A stretch of DNA of 64,000 bases from Hypericum androsaemum (Eukaryota; Streptophyta; Magnoliopsida; Malpighiales; Hypericaceae). A program made the position numbers and the translations under genes. The stretch spans positions 9,168,707 to 9,232,706 of the forward strand of contig OZ023182.1 of NCBI GenBank assembly GCA_963995505.1. The letters are read 5' to 3'. Below are positions 46,123 through 57,481 of this stretch, piece after piece (positions within the stretch are counted from its first letter, which is position 1; every line of letters begins with the position of its first letter). The notes beneath the pieces were generated by a model that did no database searches, was not told the origin of the DNA, and saw only the letters and a program-made list of their open reading frames with translations.

Positions 46123-49027
46123 ATGACGGGTGAAGGGAAGTCGCACGTGGAGAAGTTCGATGGTGTCGACTACGGATTTTGGAAGATGCAAATAGAGGAC
46201 TATTTGTATGGCAAGGATTTGCACCTACCTCTAGGTGGAAAGAAGCCCGACGACATGAAGGAGGATGAGTGAAAGTTGCTAGACCGGAGCATAGTGCGCT
46301 TGTCATTGTCTAGGAACGTTTCCTTGTACACGGTGAAATCAAAGACCACCAATGAGATGTTGGAGACCTTGTCGGAGATGTACGAGAAGTCATCAGCCGT
46401 GAACAAGGTGCACTTGATGAGGAGGTTGTTCAACCTAAGGATGGCGGAAGGTACTATGGTAGCCAAGCACCTTAACGAGTTCAACACGATGATTGCCCAG
46501 TTGAGTTTGGTTAAGATCAACTTCGAAGATGAGATACAAGCCCTATTTTGCTTAGTTTTTTGCCCAATAGTTGGAATGGCACAGTTACATCGGTAAGTAC
46601 CTTTGCGGAGAAAGTGACGCTCAAGTTGAATGAGGTGATGGATTTGATTATGAGTGAGGAGATTCATAGGAGAGAATTCGGAATAGCCTCGGGTGTGGCT
46701 TTGAGCACAGGGAATAAGGGGAGGTATGAGTCAAAGTGTGAGAAGGACTGGAGCAGGTCCAAGTCCAAATTGAGGGGTGGATCGAAGAAGGACAGGAGCT
46801 CTGTTCAGTGCTGAAATTTTGAGCAATATGGTCATTTTAGGGACCAGTGCACGACACCGAAGAGGGAGGATAAGTCGGCTAATGCAAAGACGGAAGACCG
46901 CGAGGATGCGTTGGTCTTGAGTGTGAGTCATCCATTGAAGGCGTGGGTGTTAGATTTTAGAGCATCGTTTCATTCTTGTAGTGATGAAAGAATAATGGAG
47001 CAGTATACCCCGAGTGATCATAGCAAGGTTTATCTAGTGAATGGTGAGCAGTTACAAATTGTGGGCATGGGAGATGTTCAAATCAAGACCCTGAATGGAT
47101 CGTTATTGCTATTGATTAGGGTAAGGCATGTTCCTAGGTTAAAGAGGAACTTGCTTTTCGTAGGGCAACTAGATGATAAGTGTTATGAGGCGACCTTTGG
47201 TTGTAAGTCATGGAAAATCACCAAAGGAGCTATGGTGGTAGCTCGAGGGTTGAAGAAAGGTACGTTGTATATGACGAGGAACACCTATGATAGCATTGAC
47301 CTTGTAAGTGCAACAAATGATGCAGATTTGTGATATAGGCACATTGGCCACATGAGTGAGAAGGGATGATGGTGTTATTTTAGAAAGGGAAGCTTCCAAG
47401 CCTCAAGACAGTATATGTGGGTCTTTGTGAGGATTGTGATCTCGGGAAGCAGAAGTGGGTGAGCTTTTTGAGAGCTGGCAGGTCCCTGAAAGCGCAGAAG
47501 CTTGAGTTGGTCTACAGTGATTTATGGGGCCCGGCACCAGTGGCATCCTTGGGTGGTTCATTGTATTACATAACCTTTATTGATGACTCCACGAGGAAGC
47601 TGTAGGTTTACTTTATGAAATATAAATCTGATGCCTTCGACGCCTTCAGGAATGAGATTCGCATGGAGAAGATAGTAGCGGAGCCCCCCCCCCCCCCCCC
47701 CCCCCCCTCAAAAACACAATGGCATCGATGAGATGATGAACATGGCGGTCAATGAGAGGGCAAAGGCCATGAGGTTAAAGTGTGACCTACCGAAGATGTT
47801 TTGAGTGGATGTAGTTAACACTGTTGCATTCTTGATCAATAGAGAACTATCAACTCCTTTGGAGAATGGGATACCGGAGGAGGCCTGGAGTGGTAAGGAG
47901 GTTGATCTCTCTTATCTTTGGGAATTTGGTTATGCTTCGTATGTTCATCTGGATGCAGGTGAGAGGAGCAAGCTAGATGCCAAGTCTATGAAATGTACAT
48001 TCATTGGGTATGGAGGAGATGATTTTGGCTTCAGGTTTTGGGATGAGAAGAACCGCAAGGTTATACAGAGCCAAGATTTCATATTCAATGAGAAGGTATT
48101 GTATAAGGACAGGGTTGGTGCATCGGATGCTGTGGGTCCAGGTGATGAGATTATTGAGTTAACATCTTGAATTCTGGTAGAGCAAGAAGATACTAGATGG
48201 TCAGGAGGCCGAGGAGGAGGTAGAACCAAGTTCTCTATCGCCAGTGATTCCGCAGCGGAGATATACGAGATAGCGTGGTCATCGGATATGTTCTCGTCTG
48301 CTAATTATTATCTCTTATCGATATATTATAGTGAGCCAGGAGATTATGCAGAGGCACAACTGAGTGAGCATGTGCGTAAGAGGGTACTTGCAGTGGATGA
48401 GAAGATGGAGTCGAGTGCCAACGAGACTTGAGAACTAGTCAAAATCTATAGTGGCAAGAAGGCATTGCATAATCAGGGGGCTCGAAAGGTTAATCGTGTG
48501 ACAGATGGGAACAAGAGTTGCAAGGAAAGAGCTCAAAAGAAGAAGACTCCAGGTGACTCCGCATGTGGTAGTGTGATCTATGCCAGGGGGTGTACAAGGC
48601 CACTAAGAGCGGATGTGGTGGGAGTAGAGAGAAGGCTCATGAGAAGTCCTGGAAAGCAACAGTGGAAGGCAGTAAAGTGGATACCCGACCATTTGATAGG
48701 TACTGCAGAGAAGGCCTTAAGTGTAAAAGGCAAAAAGGGTGAAGAGGCAAGATGTGTTGGTATATATGTGGCATCAAGCTACCTTCACGAGAGAAGGGGT
48801 ACGCCGAGGGTGTGGGTTGTGCAATGATATCTTGGGATTCGATGTTGCAAAAGATCGTGGCTTCATCTACTGCGGATGAAGGGTGTGAAACAGTGACGGA
48901 AGGGAACAGTGAGATCTTACAGCTTATAAGGATTCGAGGAGGTGAGAGTCTTGCAGTTGTGATGACCAAGGGGGTTACCTTGGAGAAGTTGAAGCTAAAC
49001 ATGGTTTCAGCGAGCCTAGTATACTGA
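46123..49027 (+). pseudogene. Copia gag-pol remnant, internally deleted
   Basis: Gag opens at ATG 46123 (FDGVDYGFWKMQIEDYLYGK) and meets an in-frame TGA at 46270. It resumes with LLDRSIVRLSLSRNVSLY and IAQLSLVKINFEDEIQAL. The zinc knuckle is damaged by a stop after its first cysteine. Protease shows WVLDFRASFHS where the family has DSG. Integrase begins with YSDLWGPAP and YITFIDDSTRK but lacks the middle of the catalytic core; it continues after a C-run at QNGIDEMM. Only the end of reverse transcriptase and pieces of RNase H remain (CTRPLRADVVGV, GKQQWKAVKW, GCAMISWDSMLQKIVASSTA). It cannot produce an active polyprotein. Confidence 0.85.
47684..47707 (+). repeat. Run of 24 cytosines inside the Copia integrase
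   Basis: An uninterrupted C24 tract sits between GTAGCGGAG and TCAAAAACACAATGG, inside a deleted part of the integrase frame. It may be a replication-slippage expansion or a sequencing/assembly artefact. Confidence 0.9.
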
Positions 49028-49743
49028 GAAGAGGTCTGGCATGCAAAGTAGAGAAGAGGGTCATCAAGTGAAGGGTAACAAGTGTTGAGGTCAGTCTCCA
49101 GGTGAGAGATTGTTGGATTATGGAGCCTGATAGTACTCGAGAGAGGACGTTGGATGATTGAATGAAGACCACGCACGAGGACAAGCACTCGCCAAAGGGG
49201 CTCGGCAAGTTGGCGAGTGCCAGGCGAGTTTTAGAGAAAGTTGGCTGAGGAACTTACGACAACAAGTTAACTGGCGACAGCAAGTTAATTGGTGATAGCA
49301 AGTCCGAGTCACATATTTTTGGTGAGGGGCCACTAGCAGCCGCCAGTTGATTGGCAGCCGCCAGCCGGGCACGGAAAAGTAAATTTTAGTAGACAAGTTT
49401 GCCCCTCTTGACCCCAAAACCTTTCCTAGGGTCGGTGCCTCTATAAATACCTATGTAAGTCTCATTGTAAGGTTGTTTTGTTCTAGTAAAAGAGTGGTTC
49501 AAGTGTAAAAGCAACCAAAGAGAGTGGAAAGCCAAAAGTGAGGCATTCATTGTAAAAGGTGTGCGTGAAACACCAACGTGATATAGTAAAAAAATCTCTG
49601 GTTTGGAAAGCCCCCGGACATAGACGTTCTCGTCGAACCGGGTGACCAAATTTGTGTCTTGTGTTCATGTATTTATCGTTCTTCTCGTATTGTGTTATTT
49701 GGCTCCTGTGTTGTTGTTGGGCCCCGTGTTTCCCAACAGATAT

Positions 49744-50412
49744 TTTTATTTTGCAGGTTGGAGGTGATGAATTGTGATGCATCCATGTCAGCTAGCAAGT
49801 AAAACCTTACCAACATAACACCTTACCACAAATGGAAAGGGAACCTCACAAGGAACAATGGTTCTGGCTGGTTTTTTTTTTGGAGAAATTCTGGAGGATG
49901 TTTTTTCATGACAATTTTGTGTGTAGGGAATCTTGTAAAGAGAGGGCACGTAGGGAATTGTAAAGAGAGGGTGTTTTTACGTCGTCAACGTGCAATGAAA
50001 TGGGGTCATGTGAGAATAATAATGAACACGAGATCAACACAACATGTTACAATCCTCATATCCAATTCAAAATTTTAAAATTATGGATTGGTGAATTTTT
50101 TACACTTATAAACAAACACACCACTCTCGCAACTAGCGATGCGGTAATCTCTTATAATTGTATACGGTAATGCAGAAATGTGCATGAACTGACTTGCCTG
50201 TTTTCTCAACTTTTCAATCTTGTGCTTGGAGAATCAGTGAGCAAGTTTATATTTCCTTTCTTCGGACAATGAAGAGCAGGTTTTGTGTTAGTAAATCAGA
50301 ATTTTGCTTACTTGTGGAATCTAACTAAAATTAAGCAAGGCCATCTAAAGAGAGCCCAATGAGTGATAGGAACAACACCATCACTGGACCCTACAGGTCA
50401 AGGATTGACAAC
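49744..50412. other. Intergenic sequence with a dispersed repeat
   Basis: 49975-50115 is the second copy of the interspersed repeat described at 23155-23310. The rest is the distal promoter of the zinc-finger gene that follows. Confidence 0.45.
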
Positions 50413-50420
50413 TATATAAA
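50413..50420 (+). promoter_or_regulatory. TATA box of the RanBP2-type zinc-finger gene
   Basis: TATATAAA in a GC-flanked context (AACTATATAAAGGCCGCG). A start near 50445-50450 would give a first, non-coding exon ending at about 50548 (CAAAAG|GTTAGC) and a leader intron ending with AACAAG at 50896, just before the ATG at 50898. Confidence 0.6.
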
Positions 50421-50897
50421 GGCCGCGCAACCCGCTTATCCAACTCATCAACGGCATTGCTGATCTCTTTCTTCTGCAGCAACAATCAGAACACTGCTCC
50501 TGTTTCACTGCTCTTCGATCTCGTGGATTTCGTTCATTTTCTCAAAAGGTTAGCTTCTTCCTGGTTTCTGCAGCCCAAGTCAGAAGATTAATATCATTCT
50601 CATATGATGAAAAATTGACTAAACAAAAATCACAACTATAAGAACTTTTGGAATTGCATGATACTTTCTTGGCGAACTTGTCAGGAAACTCAAAGTTAGC
50701 TTCAGGATTTCACTGTAGGGATAGAAATCCATCATGGGGACCAATGTTAGGTTCTGATGAAGTATCTCATCTGGTCAATAGTATGTTGGAGTCATTAAAA
50801 CGAAGCATAAAATCTAGCTACTTGTGTTTCTCCATGAGCTGGTATTTTAGCTAATATTTTTTCTATTGTCCCTGCCATTGGACTTAAGGTAACAAGA

Positions 50898-51414
50898 ATG
50901 AGCTGGACCGGAGGAGATTGGATGTGCGCTGCCTGCCAACACCAGAACTTCAAGAAACGAGAAGCATGCCAGCGCTGCTCGTATCCCAAGTATGGTGGCC
51001 CCGATGCAGCAACGTATTTGTACAACCGAACAGAGGTCATGGCTGGGGACTGGTATTGTAGTGCTATGAACTGTGGAGCTCACAACTACGCCAGCCGATC
51101 GAGCTGCTATAGATGCGGTGCAGGAAAAGTCGATTATGGTTGTGCATATGGGAACAATACATATGGAGTAGATGCAAGTGCTCCTCCTGGTTGGAAAACT
51201 GGTGATTGGCTTTGTACCAGGTGAACTCTCACTAACAGTAACATCACTTGGCTTCAAAGTATCCGGCTCTTTCCGCTTGTCAAACCGAACAAGTCGAACA
51301 GTTTAGTGAAGTTCGTATAAAATGACTGCATTTTTGTTGGACAGTCCTGGATGTGGAGTACATAATTATGCCTGCAGGAATGAGTGCTTCAAGTGCAGAA
51401 CACCAAGAGAGTAA
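50898..51414 (+). CDS. Triple RanBP2-type zinc-finger protein, 130 aa
   Basis: Exons 50898-51220 and 51345-51414 join in frame (AG|T, Ser108); a leader intron probably lies in the 5' UTR. The product has three NZF/RanBP2 fingers, each GDW-x-C-x(2-4)-C-x10-C-x2-C with an N-[FY] element: GDWMCAACQHQNFKKREACQ with RC (Cys10,13,24,27), GDWYCSAMNCGAHNYASRSS with CYRC (Cys54,59,70,73), and GDWLCTSPGCGVHNYACRNE with CFKC (Cys106,111,122,125). The protein is almost nothing but fingers, like short plant proteins of the At3g15680/At5g25490 type. In animals such fingers bind single-stranded RNA or ubiquitin; the HNY and FKK patterns favour RNA binding, which is inference. All twelve zinc ligands are present. 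Confidence 0.9.
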
Positions 51415-53397
51415 GGTGAGAATTCTGCTAACCACGTTGTGCTTCGTTCTTCGGCCAAAAGGACGAACACTTTGACAGGGCTTAACCTGTGTTCTGGTTC
51501 TTTTCTAGGTGGTGCATTTTGAGGAGGAGCACAATAAGACCTGCAACATCCTGAAGAGTTCAATGTACCTTTTGATTCCTGACAGAAAAAAAGTTTTCCT
51601 TTATATTAGGATTAGGTGGGAGATTAATAATCACTATGAATTAGCCGCTATCCGGGGAGTAAAATGACGTCCTCTTGGCAATGGGAAGGGTTCCTGAGCT
51701 TTATTGTAAGCTGCATTATCAATTTTAATGAAGCTTGAGATCCTTTCTACAGAACCGGTAGAATTAAAGCGATAAGTTTCGGTTGATTCGAGATTATAAC
51801 TCGTCGTGTCCGACCTCCTGTAATCAATGTGTGATTCAAAAAATGTTCCATCAGAATGTCTGCATCTCTAGGGAGGCTGTTTCTGAGGATGTTTGCAACT
51901 TGATCAAGGTGGTCCAAGGAATGTGGAGTGGCTGCAAAGATTAACTGAGAAATCCATTAGGGCCTTGGATTGGTTTCACAAACCAGTGCAGAAAATACTG
52001 GAAAGGAATTGTTAAGACAAGAACAAATCAGAAGCAAGATTCAAAGCATTCCCATGTCTCAAAGAGACAGGCTCTCTCTCACAGAAATAATTTAGTGGCC
52101 CCTTTAGGCATCAGAAGATGAGGAACTATATATAAGAACCTGATGCTCATTCTCTTATGGGCATAGAAGCAGTACCAAGTTCAAAGCAAGTCAATATCTT
52201 TTCTCTATCCTTCTCATGGGTCTACAAATTGAAACATCAGTAGCCAATCCCAGCGAGAGATGATCGAAGTTATTCCATTTATAGTTCCATATTCAGAAAC
52301 ATGCTGGATAAATCATTAACTGTGTCCACGGGTGCGATCTTAACGGCGCTAATAACTAGATCCTATGACCCTCCATAACTTGGGTATTTGTGTGTCAGCT
52401 AGGTTAGATTTGCCCGAAGTTGGTGTATATTCAAGTCTCTTTTTTAATTGGCTTTGGGCACTTTTGGTTTAAACACTTTTGGTGTTACCTTGTTGTTCTG
52501 TGATAGCGCTAATTAATATGGCGTATATTGATTTGCGTTATCCGGATTCTTAGGTTCTGTACTTTTAATACTATTGATGTAACCTCTTTCAGGGATCTCT
52601 TTTGGAACAATACAATATTTTACTTATAAAATTCTATTAGAATTTAAATGCAATTGGGTAAAATTAGTACCGACAAGAAAATCAATATGTTACACTCGTT
52701 CGTAAAAATCTCCGCATAAAAAAACTTCAATTCATCATCAACTGTAAATCAAATGGCGAAGAATTATTTTTTACTTTAAGCAGAGGTTTCAAGTACGATC
52801 ACATTGAGCATGTAGGTGGGAATACAAATGCATTAAAACTTGCTAAGAACATGTATGTTTGTGCCGAGACAATTTAAGGCAACCAGAGAGGAGAAACTTT
52901 ACGATGGTTCTTACAAGTAACAAGTAATATGTAGACAAGTGGGATCACTTTGTTAATCTAATAGTACAATGAACATTTAAAACATAGAATTTTGTCATTA
53001 TTATAATTTAGGTTGATATAGAAACTTTATTTAAAAATGAGCATATATATATATATATGACAGAATTCGTCCTTTAATCAATGGTAAGTGCAAGATACTA
53101 TACTAATAAATGATATTATTATCTATCAATTATATTATATAATAGACTACTATACACGTTATTACAACAATTCGATAATTAATTTCACAAATCACCTTGT
53201 TCTTAGGCTTTGGAAATTAGAGGCATGAAGAATTCTGTGCACCAGTTCTTGCCGATAATTTATTTTATTTGGTCTAATTAATAATTTGTCTAAGTCAATT
53301 TTTTCTTGATTGGATACCTCTTTGGTGAAACCCTCTATTTGTATCAAGGCAATTCCTATTTACATAATAAAAATCATCTTACATGTCAAAAAAAAAA
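51415..53397. other. 3' flank and AT-rich intergenic DNA, 2 kb
   Basis: 51415 to about 51800 is the 3' UTR of the zinc-finger gene (it may contain one further intron around 51420-51508). Beyond that no gene or RNA is supported. A (TA)n run lies at 53045-53058. Ten A residues at 53388-53397 flank the Mutator-like element. Confidence 0.45.
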
Positions 53398-53860
53398 GGA
53401 TAAATTACTGTAGCACCCTCTTGTTTGACTTAATCGACGATTTAGTCCCTCTAGTTTCGAAAAATATTCTGACATCCCCCTTCTTTGATTTTATTATACT
53501 TTGGGGTCCCTACGTCGGAATATTCGATTTTCTCCGGCGAAGGGCCACTTGAAAAGACAAAAATATCCCCCTTTGTAATCTTTTACTGTCTTAAATTGGT
53601 AAATTCGCCCAAGTTATTTTTCATTCCCAAAAATTACTCTCCTCTCCCGAAACCGAGACTGTTGATCTCCCCCGACTCTCCGTTCTCCCTCTCCGTTCAT
53701 CCCGACCTCTACCTAATGCCCTGGCCTCCCTCTTCTCTCCTCGACCCACCTACCGTCGTTGGTTTCTATAGTTTCACTTGGCTACGGTTTTCCTCAATTT
53801 GGTTTGGGGAAACCCTAAGACCCAGAAATTTTTGACCGATTCTGCTGGATTTACTGGAAG

Positions 53861-56800
53861 ATGGATGGAAGGGTTCACAGTTTAGAGTTCATCCTCAATG
53901 GTAAGTCCCAGTTTATGGACAATGTAGACCCTGATCGTTATAATTTCAAAACTCTTGTTGAAGATGTACTGCATTTTTATTTGAGATTGAAAGTTCATGG
54001 TCCAAGTTTAGCCTTGAAGAGGGGTGGGAAATTGCTAGTGATAATGATGTCATGTTTATGTTCGAAAAGCACAAATGGGATGAAGTTATTCGGATTTATG
54101 TTCATCCTCAGGAAAGTGGTGTGGAGCTTGCTGCTATATCCCCAAAGGGGAAATTGTTGTTTTGTCGGGGCTTGCATGTAACGATCCCGAAGCTGTGTTG
54201 GCCTTCAGATGACAGAACTGATGTTGATGGTGCCAATGAGGATGGTGTAGAGGGTGATGTCTTTGATGATGTAGAGCCTGGTGTAGAGGCTGATATAGAG
54301 CCTAGTGTAGAGGCTGATGTACAGGCTAATATAGAGGATGGTTTTGAAGCTGGTGTTGTATCTGATGAAAGTGATGAAACTTTCAACATTTCATCTGACG
54401 TAGAGGATGACACACTGAGTAGTGAGTCACTCGCAAATAGTGAGGATAGTTCTGACTTTGGAGAGGTAGACTACAATAACAGGTATTTAAATGATAGTCA
54501 GACAGACAGTGATGATCACATAGTTGATAAATCAGAGAGAAAGAAGGCAAGGAAGAAGATCAAGAAGGACCCAGTTTATGATTATGGAGGGACGATGTTT
54601 AGGCACCAGGAAGGGCAGAAATCACATTCACTGTGAGACAAACATTCAATAATATTGAAGAATTCAGACAAATCTTGAAAGATTATGCTATTAAAGGTGG
54701 ATATAATATAAGGTTTCAGAAGAATGACCGAGTTAGGTTGACAGCAAGGTGTGACAGCAATTTTCCTTGGATGATTCATGCATCTGTGTTGTCTGGTTCT
54801 AAGAAATTCATGGTCAAGATATTACAGGACAAAAATACTTGTCTACGGTTTGTGAAAGATCATTTTGCTACCCCAAAATGGATCTCTAGAAAGATTGGGG
54901 ATCTGTTAGATATAAACCAAAACTTGGATAATACAACAATAAGGGCTGCATTGAATAAGTGGGGTGTGGAGCCTCGCAACTGGAAATTATGGAGAGCCAA
55001 GGCGCATGCGAGGAAGGATAGACAAGGTTCTCATGTAGAATCATATGCCCGTCTCCATGCTTACTGTGAGTTGCTACTAGCACTGAACCCAGGATATGTT
55101 GTTAAGCTACAAGAACATCCGAGGACCAACACGAACGAGCCTATCACATTTTGGAGAGCGTTTGTAAGTCTGCATGCGCTGAAGTGGGGGTTCATGAAAG
55201 GATGCATGCCTTTCATTGGAGTTGATGGCTGTCATTTGAAAGGTCTCTTTGGAGGCATCTTACTATCTGCAATTAGACTTGATGGAGATAATTGAATAGT
55301 TCCAGTTGCTTGGGCAATTGTGGATAAGGAAAATGGAGCAAACTGGACTTGGTTTATGGAGCTCCTACACGAAGCAGTGGGTCAACACATAAGTGGCAAG
55401 GTTTTGACAATAATGAGTGATGGTCAAAAGGTAGCTCTTACACTTTTCAATGTTATGCATCTTACTGTCTGCAATTGGACTTGATGGAGACAATTGAATA
55501 GTTCCAGTTGCTTGGACAATTTTGGATAAGGAAAATGGAGCAAATTGGACCTGGTTTATGGAGCTCCTACACGAAACAGTGGGTCAACACATAAGCGGCA
55601 AGATCTTGACAATAATGAGTGATGGTCAAAAGAAAGCTCTTACACTTTTCAAAGTTATATTTGTCTATCTATTTGATATAGAATCTAACAAACTTCAATT
55701 TATTTGTAGGGACTTGGAGATCAGATAGAAGCTGCCTTTCCTAATGCAAGGCATATAAGGTGTGTAAAGCATATTTCAGCTAACCTTTGTAAGCTTTTTC
55801 TGGGAGTTGGCATATTCAACAACAAGGCCAGATTTCAACAAGACTATAGCACATCTGAGATTAAAGAATATTCAACATGTCAAATTCTGCGAGCAAGGAA
55901 CTTGAAATTTAAGGTTCTTTGTGAAAGGAAAAGATATGTTATTGAGTTGAGAGGTGAAACCTGTTCCTGCAATGTATGGCAGCTAAGCAGTGTACCATGT
56001 ATCCATGTTGCTACTGTTGTGGTTTCAATTGGTAGTGATCTTGAGGATTATGTTCATGACTACTTCAAGGTAGATATGCAGAAGAAGATATATGAGTTGA
56101 CTGTCCATTCCTTCCCAGAAGCAGATCTGGAACCAGGGGAGGGTTTTGATACTTACCTCCTTCCTCCACTTACAAGGAGATCTGGTAGACCCAAAAAAAG
56201 TAGGAGAAGACAAGAGGGTGAAGGTCTTCCAATCCTTAGGAGTAACACAGTCAAGTGTGCTACTTGTGGGTCACAACAAAAGGTCTTCCCAATGCGCACC
56301 TACCAATGCCAAAGGGAAAGGAAAAGGGAAAGGGAAAGGGAAGGTAAGTGCATTAAAAAACATAGCTTTTACGTGGTTGTGTGTACCTATTCAACTTTTA
56401 ATATTGTTTTATGAGTTTTGTTGCAGCAAAAGGCCAAAAAAAGAGTCAAATTTGGACCTAGCCAAGGAAGCACGGGACCACATGTCCAAGATGTATTTGT
56501 CTAGTTTAGCTATTATTTTCCACAAAATAAAGTTGCACGATTTCAACTTTTAAAATTTTGCTTTGTCATGTTTGATTTGTAGTCATTTGGAGAACCATTG
56601 ATTCCCGGTGACATGTCCTCCCAGACCAACGAAGCTTCAACAAGTGGGATCGTTAGAGCTCTAAAATTTGGAACACTCAGGGGGAGGGGAGGAAGGGGAG
56701 CTATTGGAAGAGGTTAGAGGAGGTCTTGGAAGAGGAACTGGAGGGGCTTCTGAATCTGGAACCACAGCTGCTGCAAGTGGAATCACAAATGCTACAATTT
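53861..56800 (+). pseudogene. MuDR-type transposase (mudrA-like), damaged
   Basis: The plus strand holds an N-terminal segment MDGRVHSLEFILNGKSQFMD (53861), an acidic region with many D/E residues (54220-54540), the MuDR DNA-binding block RQTFNNIEEFRQILKDYAIK (54636), the transposase core with GVDGCHLKGLFGGILLSAIR (55220-55290, first Asp) and LTIMSDGQK (second Asp), then AAFPNARHIRCVKHISANL, a SWIM zinc finger CSCNVWQLSSVPCIH (55960-56005), and RRSGRPKKSRR. A frameshift separates the acidic part from the DNA-binding block, a TGA follows RLDGDN, the part that should carry the third catalytic acid is deleted (after KHISANL), and a frameshift lies in the C-terminal zinc-knuckle region near 56260. 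An (AAAGGG)n run precedes a GTAAGT donor at 56344. Confidence 0.88.
55255..55658 (+). repeat. 202-bp internal tandem duplication in the transposase
   Basis: Bases 55255-55456 and 55457-55658 are close direct copies, both starting GCATCTTACT and containing GATAGTTCCAGTTGCTTGG-type sequence and the same in-frame TGA after GACAAT/GATAAT. Copy 1 has CAAAAG|GTAGCT, a splice donor at 55431; copy 2 reads CAAAAGAAAGCT at the same place and has lost it. An acceptor TTTATTTGTAG ends at 55709. Confidence 0.9.
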
Positions 56801-57032
56801 GAAAATATTAGTAGGATATGTAATAGGTCTTTTGGAGATGAAACTCTATGTTATGTAGCTTCAATGGTTATGTTTTGGAGATGAAACTCAATGATTATGT
56901 TTTGGAGTTGAAACTCTATGTGATGTAACTGCAAGTACAATGTTGCTATTTTGGAGATGAAACTCAATTTCAAGCGGTTATATTCCATTTCAAGAAGATG
57001 CAGTTACATTAATTTAGAGTTCTCCATCCTCT

Positions 57033-57481
57033 CTACTTGACAATCATCTGAAAATAAAATATAATGTTGCATATAATGAGGATGGTCACTAAGTTCTTCA
57101 ACAATGTGATGTAGCTGCTGGAAACTTTCTCTTTCAACATCTTATTTATCATCTTCAATTTTTCAATCACTAACACATTAGAATGACCACAGCTGCTGGA
57201 AGCTTGCACTTCCTGGGAAAGATAATACACATATGCTTCCCGTCGAATACACCATCCAAGCCACCAAAAATTATTCTTCGCACAAGCATAATACAACCGC
57301 CCCCTATTTTTTCAGACTCGGCAATCTTAACCAAGGCACGAACGCCACACCTGCACTCGATATTAATGTACCTGACACCATCATCGACCTCGTACGATGA
57401 ATTAGAGAATGACATGGATAACCTGCGACTTTCAGCTACTGGAACGGAGAAAACCCTAGAGGAGCGGACCTCCAATTCCAC
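57033..57481 (-). pseudogene. GRF-type zinc-finger frame inside the Mutator-like element
   Basis: On the minus strand, convergent with the transposase, a frame from 57481 includes MSFSNSSYEVDDGVRYINIE (from about 57415) and CRCGVRALVKIAESEK. After a one-base loss in the A-run near 57311 it continues in the next frame with RGRLYYACAKNNFWWLGWC. Together these form the zf-GRF pattern (CxCG, then GR-x-[FY]-Y-x-C, aromatic residues and a last Cys). A short helical segment (LKMINKMLKEK) and a hydrophobic C-terminal tail (LVTILIICNIIFYFQMIV) follow. GRF fingers bind single-stranded nucleic acid in several nucleases and helicases. Small plant proteins of this layout are common, and their function is unknown. 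The frameshift means this copy is probably dead. Confidence 0.65.

Larger units (their letters stand above)
45453..49738 (+). mobile_element. Copia-type LTR retrotransposon with perfect target duplication
   Basis: LTRs lie at 45453-46082 and 49111-49738 (630 and 628 bp), both TGTTGG...CCAACA, sharing GAGCCTGATAGTACTCGA and a TATA region (CTATATATAC in the 5' copy). The target duplication is GATAT at 45448-45452 and GATAT at 49739-49743. The primer binding site TGGTATCAAAGC at 46085-46096 follows the 5' LTR, and a purine-rich tract precedes the 3' LTR. The internal region has gag, protease, integrase and RNase H pieces in Copia order, with large deletions. The LTRs differ at many positions and by small indels in the AAGTTAACTGGCGATAGC repeats, so the insertion is not recent. 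Confidence 0.95.

Noticed and set aside
54220..54540. A separate acidic-protein gene
   Set aside because: It is the acidic N-terminal part of the Mutator-type transposase, in order with the other domains and inside the TIRs.
56316..56343. (AAAGGG)n run as an independent feature of interest
   Set aside because: It encodes a short Gly-Lys run beside a splice donor in the decayed transposase, a common pattern in such genes.
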